Origin: Microcaldota archaeon
Lineage (GTDB): Archaea; Micrarchaeota; Micrarchaeia; Burarchaeales; Fermentimicrarchaeaceae
DNA length: 48,846 bases
NCBI GenBank assembly: GCA_013425335.1
Contig: JACCLG010000045.1
Span: 1 to 48,846 of the forward strand
Direction: 5' to 3'
Shown here: positions 26,745 through 35,816 of the stretch, piece after piece
Layout: each line of letters starts with the position of its first letter
Numbering within the stretch: position 1 is the stretch's first letter
The notes under the pieces: generated by a model
Told to the model about the DNA's origin: nothing
Databases searched by the model: none
What the model saw: only the letters and a program-made list of their open reading frames with translations
Program-made: the position numbers and the translations under genes

Positions 26745-28082
26745 ATGGAGAAGAAAACTAAGGTTGTTATACTGGGAGCTGCGGGAAGAGATTTTCACAA
26801 CTTCAATGTTCTGTACAGGAATGACGACAGGTATGAGGTTGTCGCCTTCACAGCTGCGCAGATACCTGATATTGAGGGAAGAATTTACCCGCCTGAGCTT
26901 GCTGGGAAGAATTACTCGAACGGAATAAAGATATACGCTGAGAGCAAGCTTACTGATTTGATAAGGGAGTATAACGCAACACAGGTGGATTTGGCTTACA
27001 GCGACTTGAACTATGTTGACGTGATGCACAAGGCAAGCATAGCAAATGCGGCAGGAGCAGATTTCAAAATCATCGGGACTGAAAGGACATACCTGAAGTC
27101 CACAAAGCCCGTCATCTCGGTCTGCGCTGTTAGGACAGGCTCGGGCAAAAGCCAGACCTCAAGGAAGGTTTGCAAAGTGCTGAAGGAGAAGGGCTTGAAG
27201 CCTGTCGTAATAAGGCACCCCATGCCTTACGGGGATTTGAAGGAGCAGATTTGGCAGAGGTTTGAGACATACAAGGATTTGGACAAGTACAAGACAACCA
27301 TTGAGGAGAGGGAGGAGTATGAGCCGCACATAGACAATGGAACGGTTGTGTTTGCAGGTGTTGACTACGAGAAGATTCTGAGGCAGGCTGAGAAGGAGGC
27401 GGATGTCATAGTGTGGGACGGGGGAAACAACGACACCAGCTTCATAAAGCCTGATTTGAGCATAGTTGTGGCAGACCCCCACAGGGCTGGGCACGAGCTG
27501 CTTTATTACCCTGGGGAAACAAACATCCGGCTTGCGGATATTGTTGTGATAAACAAGGTTGACAGCGCTGAGCCGAAGAATATTGAGCTTGTGAAAAACA
27601 ACGTTAAGATGCTCAACTCCCATGCGAAAATCATAGAGGCGGATTCTGAGATAACCGTGGACAACGTCAACATGGTGAAGGGCAAGCGAGTTTTAATTAT
27701 TGAGGATGGACCGACCGTGACTCACGGGGAGATGAAGTACGGCGCAGGCTTTGTTGTAGCCAAGAGGCTCGGGGCGAAGGAGATAGTTGACCCGCGGCCC
27801 TATGCTGTCGGTTCAATAAAGAAGACATTCCAGAAATACTCCCACCTCAGCCAGGTGCTTCCCGCGATGGGGTACGGGAAGCAGCAGATTAAGGAGCTTG
27901 AGACGACAATAAACTCTTCAGACTGCGATACTGTCCTTTCGGCAACCCCGATTGATTTGAGAAGGGTGCTGGTTGTGGACAAGCCAATGGTGCGGGCAAG
28001 ATATGAATTGAAGGAGAAGGGCAGCTACGGAATAGAGCAGGTGATTTCAGAGTTTCTGACCAAGCACTCTATCAAAAAGTGA
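26745..28082 (+). CDS. Cyclic 2,3-diphosphoglycerate synthetase-like predicted GTPase (COG2403 type)
   Basis: A 445-residue protein. ATG 26745 is chosen over TTG 26733. The N-terminal Rossmann-like part starts KVVILGAAGRDFHNFNVLYR. The P-loop is VRTGSGKSQTSRKVCKVLKE and another GTPase-like segment is DIVVINKVDSAEPKN. The fold matches the family that includes archaeal cyclic 2,3-diphosphoglycerate synthetase. Many homologues lie in species not known to make cDPG, so the reaction is uncertain; a nucleotide-dependent ligase or metallochaperone-like role is possible. Its 3' end overlaps the convergent ACT-domain gene by 36 nt. Confidence 0.85.
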   Translation: MEKKTKVVILGAAGRDFHNFNVLYRNDDRYEVVAFTAAQIPDIEGRIYPPELAGKNYSNGIKIYAESKLTDLIREYNATQVDLAYSDLNYVDVMHKASIANAAGADFKIIGTERTYLKSTKPVISVCAVRTGSGKSQTSRKVCKVLKEKGLKPVVIRHPMPYGDLKEQIWQRFETYKDLDKYKTTIEEREEYEPHIDNGTVVFAGVDYEKILRQAEKEADVIVWDGGNNDTSFIKPDLSIVVADPHRAGHELLYYPGETNIRLADIVVINKVDSAEPKNIELVKNNVKMLNSHAKIIEADSEITVDNVNMVKGKRVLIIEDGPTVTHGEMKYGAGFVVAKRLGAKEIVDPRPYAVGSIKKTFQKYSHLSQVLPAMGYGKQQIKELETTINSSDCDTVLSATPIDLRRVLVVDKPMVRARYELKEKGSYGIEQVISEFLTKHSIKK

Positions 28083-28682
28083 GTATGCCTTCAATGCGTC
28101 CTTCTTTGCCAGCACGAATACCGTGTCTGTGTAGCAGGAGTAATACTCTCTTATGTTTATTCCATTCCTTGCCAGTATCTCTGAGAAGAAGGCTACAAAA
28201 CCGGGGGCAGTTTCAATTCCTTCAGGGCTTTGTAAGGTGAGTAGGTAGTGATTCTTTAGGAATCTGATTATGTTCTGCTTTCCGATGAGTTTCAGTAGCT
28301 GCTCTGAGTGCTCCTGACCGGATATAATAGTGATTGCATTCGTGGAGCGGACTATTGAGAAGTCCTTTCCTATCTTCTTAGTTATCTTATCCAGATCCAA
28401 TGAGGTGTCTGGAAAGAGCAGCAGCACGCATACGTCGCTTTTCAGAACTATTCTTGTCCCGTGCAGAATTTCCTTCAAGTCTCGTATGTAGTCAAAGGAC
28501 TCCTCCCCTATGGAGTATCTTCTCACTGCCGCCTTCACTGCTTCAAGGCTGGCTTTCTGGAGATGCTCCTTTCTCAGCTTCTTGGCTATGGCGGAGTAGT
28601 TGGCAACTCCCAGCTTCAGCGACTGCTTTATGTACGGGTCTGCGTCAAGCAACCTTGCAACCTGCTTTGCTATGGATTTCAT
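28047..28682 (-). CDS. ACT-domain protein, putative amino-acid-responsive regulator
   Basis: A 211-residue protein. The N terminus (about 1-60, SIAKQVARLLDADPYIKQSL, NYSAIAKKLRKE) is helical and HTH-like. The C-terminal about 130 residues resemble paired ACT modules: IVLKSDVCVLLLFPDTSLDL, SIVRSTNAITIISGQEH, then TLQSPEGIETAPGFVAFFSE and ILARNGINIREYYSCYTDTV. ACT modules bind amino acids such as Lys, Thr, Ser or Arg. It is divergent from argG-argH-carB-carA, so it may be a local sensor of arginine or a related amino acid. A catalytic kinase domain is absent. Confidence 0.8.
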   Translation of the reverse strand: MKSIAKQVARLLDADPYIKQSLKLGVANYSAIAKKLRKEHLQKASLEAVKAAVRRYSIGEESFDYIRDLKEILHGTRIVLKSDVCVLLLFPDTSLDLDKITKKIGKDFSIVRSTNAITIISGQEHSEQLLKLIGKQNIIRFLKNHYLLTLQSPEGIETAPGFVAFFSEILARNGINIREYYSCYTDTVFVLAKKDALKAYSLFDRVLGQKL

Positions 28683-28727
28683 ATTTGTCCCATTTGGTGC
28701 ATTTTTTGTCTTATTTGTTACATTTAC
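28683..28727. repeat. Five ATTTG-like direct repeats at 9-bp steps, candidate operator
   Basis: Units begin at 28683 (ATTTGT), 28692 (ATTTGG), 28701 (ATTTTT), 28713 (ATTTGT) and 28722 (ATTTAC). Spacings are 9, 9, 12 and 9 bp. The array fills the spacer from the ACT gene start codon to just before the argG TATA box, so bound protein would cover the ACT promoter and sit upstream of argG. Simple AT-rich bias could produce part of this pattern. Confidence 0.45.
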
Positions 28728-28736
28728 GCCACAGAG

Positions 28737-28772
28737 TATTTAAATTCATTTCTCATAGTCTTTGCCCGGTGA
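28737..28772 (+). promoter_or_regulatory. argG promoter and Shine-Dalgarno
   Basis: TATTTAAAT (28737-28745) is a good TATA box, predicting transcription start near 28766. GGTGA (about 28769-28773) lies just before ATG 28777, choosing that start over TTG 28762. The leader is only about 10 nt. Confidence 0.55.
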
Positions 28773-28776
28773 AAGA

Positions 28777-30039
28777 ATGAACCTTGTAGAAAAAATAAAG
28801 AAAAGTATTGATGTCTCGCAGTACAATGGGGTGGAGAAAGTAGTCCTAGCCTACTCAGGCGGGGTTGACACATCGGTCCTGGTAAGGCTCATCCAGGAGG
28901 TCTGCGATGCAGATGTGATAACGCTTACCCTGGACTTGGGGCAGAAGGAGTACAAGAAAAAGGATTTGAAAGCGATGGAGGAGAAGGCACACGCTTTGGG
29001 GGCGAAGAAGCATTTTTTCATAGATGCAAAGAGTGAGTTTGTTGATGGTTACATCTCAAAGGCCGTCAAGGCAAATTCGCTCTACCAGGGGCAGTACCCA
29101 AATTCCACTGCATTGGGAAGACCGCTCATAGCTAAGCATCTTGTGGAAACCGCAGAGAAGGAAGGCGCGCAGGCAGTGGCACATGGTTGCACTGGCAAAG
29201 GCAACGACCAGGTTCGTTTTGACATATCTGTGCTTTCCCTCAAGCCGGATCTGAAGATAATTGCCCCTGTGAGGGACTGGGATTTGAAGAGGGATGAGGA
29301 GATGGAGTACGCAAAAGAGGGGAACATACCTGTTCCGGTTAGCGAGGGCTCCCCGTATTCTGTGGATGCAAATATGTGGGGCAGATCTGTCGAATGCGGG
29401 GTATTGGAAAAGCCGCATGAAGAGGCACCGGAAGATGTGTTTGAGTGGTGCGTGCTTCCTGAGAAGGCTCCAGATGAAGCGAAGAAGGTGAAGCTGCATT
29501 TTAAACAGGGTGAGCTCTGCTCTGTTGAGGCTGACGACAGCTCGGTGAATGATAAAGTTGGCATGGTTGCACTGCTCAATCAAGTTGCCGGGGAGAACGG
29601 AGTCGGCATGATAGACCACATGGAAGACAGAACAATTGGACTCAAGTCAAGAGAGATTTACGAATGCCCTGCTGCAACCGTAATCCTGAAAGCCCATGCA
29701 GACTTGGAGAAATACATACATACAAAGGAGGAGAATGAGTTCAAGCCTGTAGTGGACAAGCTGTGGAGCGAGTGCGTATACAAAGGTTTGTGGTATTCTC
29801 CTCTCATGAATTCCCTGAATGCATTTGTAGAGGAGAGCCAGAAGCACGTTACCGGCTGGGTGAAGCTAAAGCTCTACAAGGGCAACGCCCAGGTGATTGC
29901 CAGAAGCTCGGATTATGCTCTGTATGACTATGGACTTGCAACATACAACAGGGGGACAACTTTCAACCAGAAGGATTCTCTGGGCTTCATAAAACTGTGG
30001 GGCTTGAATACGGTCATTGCAAATAAGGTGAGAAAATGA
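28777..30039 (+). CDS. argG: Argininosuccinate synthase
   Basis: A 420-residue ATP-dependent ligase joining citrulline and aspartate, the penultimate step of arginine synthesis. The pyrophosphatase-type loop is VVLAYSGGVDTSVLVRL. Other segments are YPNSTALGRPLIAKHLVE, VAHGCTGKGNDQVRFD, and SPYSVDANMWGRSVECGVLE, all typical. It overlaps argH by 4 nt (ATGA). It heads a four-gene run argG-argH-carB-carA. Confidence 0.97.
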   Translation: MNLVEKIKKSIDVSQYNGVEKVVLAYSGGVDTSVLVRLIQEVCDADVITLTLDLGQKEYKKKDLKAMEEKAHALGAKKHFFIDAKSEFVDGYISKAVKANSLYQGQYPNSTALGRPLIAKHLVETAEKEGAQAVAHGCTGKGNDQVRFDISVLSLKPDLKIIAPVRDWDLKRDEEMEYAKEGNIPVPVSEGSPYSVDANMWGRSVECGVLEKPHEEAPEDVFEWCVLPEKAPDEAKKVKLHFKQGELCSVEADDSSVNDKVGMVALLNQVAGENGVGMIDHMEDRTIGLKSREIYECPAATVILKAHADLEKYIHTKEENEFKPVVDKLWSECVYKGLWYSPLMNSLNAFVEESQKHVTGWVKLKLYKGNAQVIARSSDYALYDYGLATYNRGTTFNQKDSLGFIKLWGLNTVIANKVRK

Positions 30040-31403
30040 AGGTGTGGGGAGGTGAGCTCTCCAAAGAAGCGGAGGAGTTCACCGCAGGGAAGGACATAGC
30101 GCTTGACGCGAAGCTGGTGTACTGGGATGCTGTTGCATCGCTAGCCCATGCACTCATGCTGAATAAAATTGGGATTCTCAACAAAAAGGAGTTTAATTGC
30201 ATAAAGAGAGGGCTGCTTGAAGTCATAGAGCTTGACAAGAAGAAAAAGTTTAAACTCAAGCAAGAGCTTGAGGATGTGCACTCAAATATTGAGTTTTTTC
30301 TCAGTAAAAAATGCGGAAAAGCAGGGAAGAAGCTCCATACTGCACGTTCCAGAAACGACCAGGTTGCAACAGACATGCTGCTCTACATGAAGAGTGAAAT
30401 TCTGAATACTGTGGAGAGCACTCTGGAGCTGTGCAAGGCAATTGGGAAGAAAGCATCCGATACCAACACGCCGATGCCCGGATACACGCATACCAGAAAG
30501 GCAATGCCTACGACAATGGCACATTACTTTGCGGCATATTATGAAATGTTGCTTGGCGACGCCGAGGCTTTGCTTGAGGTATATGGGGTTATAGACAAGT
30601 GCCCTCTGGGAGCAGGTGCAGGCTTCGGGAGCATAATTGAGATTGACAGAAAGTTTACAAGCGAGTTGCTTGGGTTTGAGGAGCCTTATGTGAATACTCT
30701 CTGCGCAATAAACTCCAGGGGCAAGAATGAGTACATTGCAGTGGGCTCTCTTTCCGCAATGATGATAGATTTGAGCAGAATTGCAAGCGACCTCATAATG
30801 TTCTCATCAGAGGAGTTTGGCTTCTTGGAATTGCCTCAAGAACTCTGCAGCGGAAGCAGCATAATGCCCCAGAAAAGCAATCCGGATGTCCTGGAGCTGA
30901 TAAGGGCGAACTCCGCCCATCTGATTGGGCTGCAGTGCGAGCTTGCATGCCTAATGAAGGGGCTTGTGAGCGGTTACAACAGGGATGTGCAGTTGAGCAA
31001 AGGAGCTGTGATGGATGCAGTTGAAACTAGCAAGAGCTCTCTTAAAATTCTGACAAGGTTGGTTGGCGGATTGAAGTTCAACAAAGAGAAGATGAACTCT
31101 GCATGCTCAGGAGATATTTTCTGGGCGGACATAAGCTCGATGCTTGTGAAGAAAGGCATACCCTTGAGGGATGCGTATATGCTTGTGAAAAGTGGTGAGG
31201 GGCTGAAGCACCTGGAGATGAATGAAATTGAGGAGGTGACAGACCCGCAAAAGAATATTGAAATGAAGAAGCACCTGGGCGCTCCAGGGGATGAGAGTAT
31301 GCTGGCAGCACTGGCTTCAAAATGGAAGAGTATGAAGAAACAATACATGCATAAGAAGCTCAAATTCAAAGGACGTATTGAAAGCCTTACTGGGAAGGTT
31401 TAA
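30036..31403 (+). CDS. argH: Argininosuccinate lyase
   Basis: A 455-residue fumarase/aspartase superfamily enzyme that cleaves argininosuccinate to arginine and fumarate. The signature loop GSSIMPQKSNPDVLELIR is intact. HTARSRNDQVATDM and MPGYTHTRKAMPTTMAHYF are the other conserved regions. Length fits the family. Its start overlaps argG's stop. The carB promoter element may lie at its own 3' end (TTTAAAAAG at 31401). Confidence 0.97.
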   Translation: MKVWGGELSKEAEEFTAGKDIALDAKLVYWDAVASLAHALMLNKIGILNKKEFNCIKRGLLEVIELDKKKKFKLKQELEDVHSNIEFFLSKKCGKAGKKLHTARSRNDQVATDMLLYMKSEILNTVESTLELCKAIGKKASDTNTPMPGYTHTRKAMPTTMAHYFAAYYEMLLGDAEALLEVYGVIDKCPLGAGAGFGSIIEIDRKFTSELLGFEEPYVNTLCAINSRGKNEYIAVGSLSAMMIDLSRIASDLIMFSSEEFGFLELPQELCSGSSIMPQKSNPDVLELIRANSAHLIGLQCELACLMKGLVSGYNRDVQLSKGAVMDAVETSKSSLKILTRLVGGLKFNKEKMNSACSGDIFWADISSMLVKKGIPLRDAYMLVKSGEGLKHLEMNEIEEVTDPQKNIEMKKHLGAPGDESMLAALASKWKSMKKQYMHKKLKFKGRIESLTGKV

Positions 31404-31522
31404 AAAGAGTAGCATACAAAGTTGTGGTGGGTTTTTTGCAGGTAGGAGAAACACGGCTGCTTCTGAAACGCGGATGTTATTTGATTTGCATGCTAGCTTC
31501 AGTGCTGCCCAAGGGTGGATAG
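31401..31522 (+). promoter_or_regulatory. Possible carB promoter and about 90-nt leader
   Basis: TTTAAAAAG (31401-31409) at the argH stop resembles a TATA box; transcription would start near 31432, giving a leader of about 90 nt, longer than elsewhere in the window. The leader has a T-run (GGGTTTTTTGC) and a short out-of-frame ATG reading frame that overlaps carB's start. I saw no convincing riboswitch or attenuator fold. Confidence 0.3.
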
Positions 31523-34500
31523 ATGCCAAAGAGAAAAGAGCTGAAAAAGGTGCTGGTGATAGGCAGCGGACCCATCATCATAGGGCAGGCGGCTGAGTTT
31601 GATTACTCAGGCTCACAGGCATGCACCTCCCTAAGGGAGGAGGGAGTTAAGGTTGTTTTAGTAAATTCCAACCCCGCAACAATACAGACGGACCATGAAA
31701 CTGCGGATGTTGTTTACATCGAGCCTCTTAGGCCGGGCATTCTTGCAAAGATTGTAGAGAGGGAGAAGCCTGATGGAATTATAGGCACGATGGGAGGGCA
31801 GACCGGGCTTAACCTGACAATGCAGCTCTATGAGAGGGGCTTCCTGAAGCAATTCGGAGTTGAGGTGCTTGGAACTGGAGTGGATGCCATTGAAACTGCT
31901 TCCGAGCGGGGGAAATTTGCAGAGCTGATGCATAATATAGGTGAGCCTGTGCTTGACAGCGTTGCGGCAAACAGTATTGAGGATGCAGTTGAGTTCGCAA
32001 AGAACCACAGCTACTCCCTCATACTTAGACCTGCTTACACATTGGGGGGAAGCGGGGGAGGGGTTGCGCATAATGAGAGTGAGCTTGTCGAGAAGATGAA
32101 GTTTGGGATGAGGTTAAGCAGGATTGGCCAGGTTCTTATTGAGGAGAGCGTGATTGGCTGGGGTGAGTTCGAGTATGAAGTGATGAGGGACGGGAAGGGG
32201 AACTGCATAACTGTATGCAATATGGAGAACATAGACCCGATGGGCATCCATACTGGAGAAAGCATAGTGGTTGCCCCTTCCCAGACCCTTTCAAATGACG
32301 ACCACCAAATGCTGAGGAGCGCAGCGTTGAAAATAATCAATGCGCTGAACATCAAAGGAGGCTGCAACATACAGTTTGCCCTTAACCAGCAGACTGGAGA
32401 ATACTATGTCATTGAGGTAAACCCAAGGCTTTCAAGGAGCTCTGCTCTGGCAAGCAAGGCCACGGGCTACCCAATTGCCAGGGTTGCTGCGAAAATTGCC
32501 CTTGGTTATTCACTGGATGAAATTCCCAACGCGATAACAAAGAAGACTCCTGCAAGCTTTGAGCCTGCCCTGGATTATGTCGTGGTGAAGATACCGCGCT
32601 GGCCCTTTGACAAGATGCCAGAGGCAGACAGGAGGATAGGCACGCAGATGAAGAGCACCGGGGAGGTAATGGCTATAGGGAGGAATTTTGAGGAAGCTTT
32701 GCAGAAGGCAGTGAGGAGCTGGGAGATAAAGAGGAAAAGCCTGTCGGAAAGCAACTTCAAGAGCATGGAGGAAATCCTTGGGAACATAAGGGATGCAACC
32801 GACATGAGGATATTCGCAATATACGATGCCTTAAGGAGGGGCGTGAAGCCTGATGAGATTGCCGGGCTTTCCGGTATAAATATGTGGTTCATAGAAAAGA
32901 TGAAGAATATTTTTGGGGTTGAGAAGGAAATTGAAAATTCTGGGAAGAAAATCTACAGGGATGGCGAGCTTCTCGCAAAAGCAAAGAAATTCGGGTTCTC
33001 TGACAGGCAGATTGCATGCCTGATAGGCTCCCAGGAGATAGAGGTGAGGAGAAGGAGGAAAGCAGCTGGGGTAAAGCCGGTCTACAAGATTGTTGACACG
33101 TGCGCCGCAGAGTTTGAGGCATCCACTCCTTACTACTACTCAACGTATGAGGAGGAGGATGAAGCAAACCCGAAGGGAATTAGGAAGGTAATCATCCTAG
33201 GAGGCGGGCCGATAAGGATAGGGCAAGGCATTGAATTTGACTACTGCTGCTGCCATGCCTCCTTTGCATTGAGGGAGGAGGGAGTCCAGTCAATCATAAT
33301 AAACAACAACCCGGAGACTGTCAGCACTGATTTTGATGCAAGCGACAAGCTGTATTTTGAGCCGCTGGCTTTTGAGGATGTGATGAATGTAATTGAGAGA
33401 GAGGAGCCTGACGGAGTCATAGTTCAGTTTGGAGGGCAGACCAGCATCAATCTTGCAATGCCGCTTGCTGAGGAAGGTGCAAAAATACTTGGAACCGGGG
33501 TTGAGGGCATCGACCTGGCAGAGGATAGGGAGCGGTTCAGGAAGCTTTTGAATGAGCTCGGCATACCCCAGCCAAAGAATGGGACTGCAAGAAGCTTTGA
33601 GGATGCATTTGAAGTTGCTGAAAGAATAGGGTATCCTGTTGTTGTGAGGCCCAGCTATGTCATTGCAGGAAGGGGGATGCAGATTGTTTACAACTCAGAG
33701 GAGCTGAACAGATACATCCATGAGGCGGTTGATGTTTCTGAGAAAAGACCTGTGCTGATTGACAAGTATGTTGAAGATGCTACTGAGTGTGAGATTGACG
33801 GAGTTTCTGACAGGAAAAGGTTGTTCATTGGCGGGATAATGGAGCATATTGAGAAGGCAGGCGTGCATTCAGGTGATGCAAGCTGCGTGACTCCTCCAAT
33901 AAATCTTAGCAAAGGAATCCAGAAGAAGCTGGTGGATTATTCAAGGAAAATTACTTTTGCATTGAAGAATATTGGAGCAATAAACATCCAGTTTGCAGTG
34001 CAGAATGACAGAATATTTGTGATTGAGGCAAATCCAAGGGCAAGCAGGACTATTCCTTACCTGAGCAAGGCAACGGGCATCCCGCTTGCAAAGATTGCCA
34101 CTAAAATTGCTCTGGGGCATGAGCTTGACGAATATGTTGGAGACATGCCAAAGCTGCCATACTTTGCAGTGAAGAGTGTTGTTTTCCCATTCCTGAAGCT
34201 GCAGGGCACTGACTTTGTCCTGGGGCCTGAGATGAAGAGCACCGGTGAGAGCATGGGTATAGACAAGGATTTTGGGAGGGCATACTACAAGGCCCTGCTT
34301 GGAGCCAACCTTGACATTCATACCGGCGGGAGGGTTGCCATAAGCCTGAGGTCTGATGACAAGAAGCATGCCAGAAGCCTGGCAAAGGAGTTCAGGGAGC
34401 TTGGTTTTGAGATACTTGCAACGGAAGGGACATCAAAGGCAATTGGAGGAGGCATTCCTGTTTCAATGGTGAAGAAAGTCAGCGAGGGAGAGCCAAACAT

Positions 34501-34744
34501 AAGGACGAAGATTCTTGGAGGGGAGATTGACTTGGTGATAAACACCCCAAAAAAGGGAAAGGATGCGTTGAGCGACGGGTTCAAGATAAGGAGGTCTGCC
34601 CTGGAGGCGAATGTTCCCTGCATAACAAGCATAGAGGCGGCATTCGGCATAGCAGAGGCAATAAAAAAAGTCAAGGAAAGCGACCTCACAATTGAACCGC
34701 TGGGGTATTATATGAAGATTTTGAAAGGTGGCAAGCGTGGGTAA
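31523..34744 (+). CDS. carB: Carbamoyl-phosphate synthase large subunit
   Basis: A 1073-residue synthetase making carbamoyl phosphate from bicarbonate, ATP and CarA-supplied ammonia, for pyrimidines and arginine. Two tandem ATP-grasp halves are visible: the first starts VLVIGSGPIIIGQAAEFDYS, the second VIILGGGPIRIGQGIEFDYC near residue 555. Each has the matching EVNPRLSRSSALASKATGYP and EANPRASRTIPYLSKATGIP loops. The C-terminal MGS-like domain (about 930-1073) has the allosteric region ILATEGTSKAIGGGIPVSMV. Length and layout are standard; no fusion or split. Overlaps carA by 8 nt. Confidence 0.98.
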   Translation: MPKRKELKKVLVIGSGPIIIGQAAEFDYSGSQACTSLREEGVKVVLVNSNPATIQTDHETADVVYIEPLRPGILAKIVEREKPDGIIGTMGGQTGLNLTMQLYERGFLKQFGVEVLGTGVDAIETASERGKFAELMHNIGEPVLDSVAANSIEDAVEFAKNHSYSLILRPAYTLGGSGGGVAHNESELVEKMKFGMRLSRIGQVLIEESVIGWGEFEYEVMRDGKGNCITVCNMENIDPMGIHTGESIVVAPSQTLSNDDHQMLRSAALKIINALNIKGGCNIQFALNQQTGEYYVIEVNPRLSRSSALASKATGYPIARVAAKIALGYSLDEIPNAITKKTPASFEPALDYVVVKIPRWPFDKMPEADRRIGTQMKSTGEVMAIGRNFEEALQKAVRSWEIKRKSLSESNFKSMEEILGNIRDATDMRIFAIYDALRRGVKPDEIAGLSGINMWFIEKMKNIFGVEKEIENSGKKIYRDGELLAKAKKFGFSDRQIACLIGSQEIEVRRRRKAAGVKPVYKIVDTCAAEFEASTPYYYSTYEEEDEANPKGIRKVIILGGGPIRIGQGIEFDYCCCHASFALREEGVQSIIINNNPETVSTDFDASDKLYFEPLAFEDVMNVIEREEPDGVIVQFGGQTSINLAMPLAEEGAKILGTGVEGIDLAEDRERFRKLLNELGIPQPKNGTARSFEDAFEVAERIGYPVVVRPSYVIAGRGMQIVYNSEELNRYIHEAVDVSEKRPVLIDKYVEDATECEIDGVSDRKRLFIGGIMEHIEKAGVHSGDASCVTPPINLSKGIQKKLVDYSRKITFALKNIGAINIQFAVQNDRIFVIEANPRASRTIPYLSKATGIPLAKIATKIALGHELDEYVGDMPKLPYFAVKSVVFPFLKLQGTDFVLGPEMKSTGESMGIDKDFGRAYYKALLGANLDIHTGGRVAISLRSDDKKHARSLAKEFRELGFEILATEGTSKAIGGGIPVSMVKKVSEGEPNIRTKILGGEIDLVINTPKKGKDALSDGFKIRRSALEANVPCITSIEAAFGIAEAIKKVKESDLTIEPLGYYMKILKGGKRG

Positions 34745-35816
34745 GAGAGCTTTACTTGTATTGCGCGACGGTTCTGTCTTTTCAGGCAGGGGTTTCGGAG
34801 CTGAAGCCACATCTGTTGGGGAGCTTGTCTTCAACACAAACTTCTGCGGATACCAGGAATCCTTGACAGACCCATCCTATGCAGGGCAGATTCTGACAGC
34901 AACATACCCATTGGTTGGAAACTACGGAGTGAATGAAGAGGACTCTGAATCTGACAAAGTTCAGGTGAGCGGGTTTGTTGTCAGGGAAATTTGCGACAGA
35001 CCCTCCCATATGAAATCAAAGGAAACACTAGATGAATTCATGAAGAGGTTTGATGTGCCGGGAATCTATGATGTTGACACGAGGGCAATTGTAAGAAAAA
35101 TCAGGAATTTCGGAGTTATGCCTGCATGCCTCTCAGTTTACTCTGGCAAAGAACCTGACAGGGACGAACTGCTGAGCAAGGCTGAAAAGCTGGATTACTC
35201 GAAAATTGACTTTGTTGAGCTTGTTACAACAAAAAAGAGGAAGGAGTATTTGGTGGATGGAAAAAGAAGGGTGGTTTTGATTGACTGCGGAGTCAAGATG
35301 AGCATAATACGCGAGCTGCTTAAGAGGAATATTTCGGTTGTGAGTGTTCCTGCAAAAACCAGCGCTCAGGAAATTCTTTCCCTTGAGCCTGCTGGAGTTT
35401 TGATTTCCAACGGCCCTGGAGACCCTGAATTGCTGACCTATGTGGCAAAAACTGTGAGAGAACTCCTGCACAAGCTTCCTATATTTGGAATCTGCCTGGG
35501 GCACCAGGTAATCGCGCATGCGGTTGGCGGGAAAACATTCAAGCTGAAGTTCGGGCACAGGGGGGGCAACCACCCTGTGAAGGATTTAGAAAGCGGCAAA
35601 GTTTACATAACCAGCCAGAATCACGGTTATGCCGTGGATGAGAAGAGTCTGCCGAAGGGGTTCGTAGTCACTCGCAGGAATTTGAACGACATGACGGTTG
35701 AGGGCATGAAACACAAGGAGTTGCCGGTATTCTCCGTGCAGTACCACCCAGAGGCAAACCCAGGCCCTCTAGATTCTAGGTATCTGTTTGATGAGTTTGC
35801 AAAAATACTTGGCTAG
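34737..35816 (+). CDS. carA: Carbamoyl-phosphate synthase small (glutaminase) subunit
   Basis: A 359-residue class I glutamine amidotransferase that supplies ammonia to CarB. The catalytic Cys is in FGICLGHQVIAHAVGG; His and Glu are in VQYHPEANPGP. The N-terminal domain starts ALLVLRDGSVFSGRGFGAEA. GTG 34737 is preferred because AAGGTGG lies 5 nt before it; GTG 34728 would add three residues. Its TAG interleaves with the stop of the convergent isoprenyl diphosphate synthase gene in a shared CTAG. Confidence 0.97.
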   Translation: MGKRALLVLRDGSVFSGRGFGAEATSVGELVFNTNFCGYQESLTDPSYAGQILTATYPLVGNYGVNEEDSESDKVQVSGFVVREICDRPSHMKSKETLDEFMKRFDVPGIYDVDTRAIVRKIRNFGVMPACLSVYSGKEPDRDELLSKAEKLDYSKIDFVELVTTKKRKEYLVDGKRRVVLIDCGVKMSIIRELLKRNISVVSVPAKTSAQEILSLEPAGVLISNGPGDPELLTYVAKTVRELLHKLPIFGICLGHQVIAHAVGGKTFKLKFGHRGGNHPVKDLESGKVYITSQNHGYAVDEKSLPKGFVVTRRNLNDMTVEGMKHKELPVFSVQYHPEANPGPLDSRYLFDEFAKILG

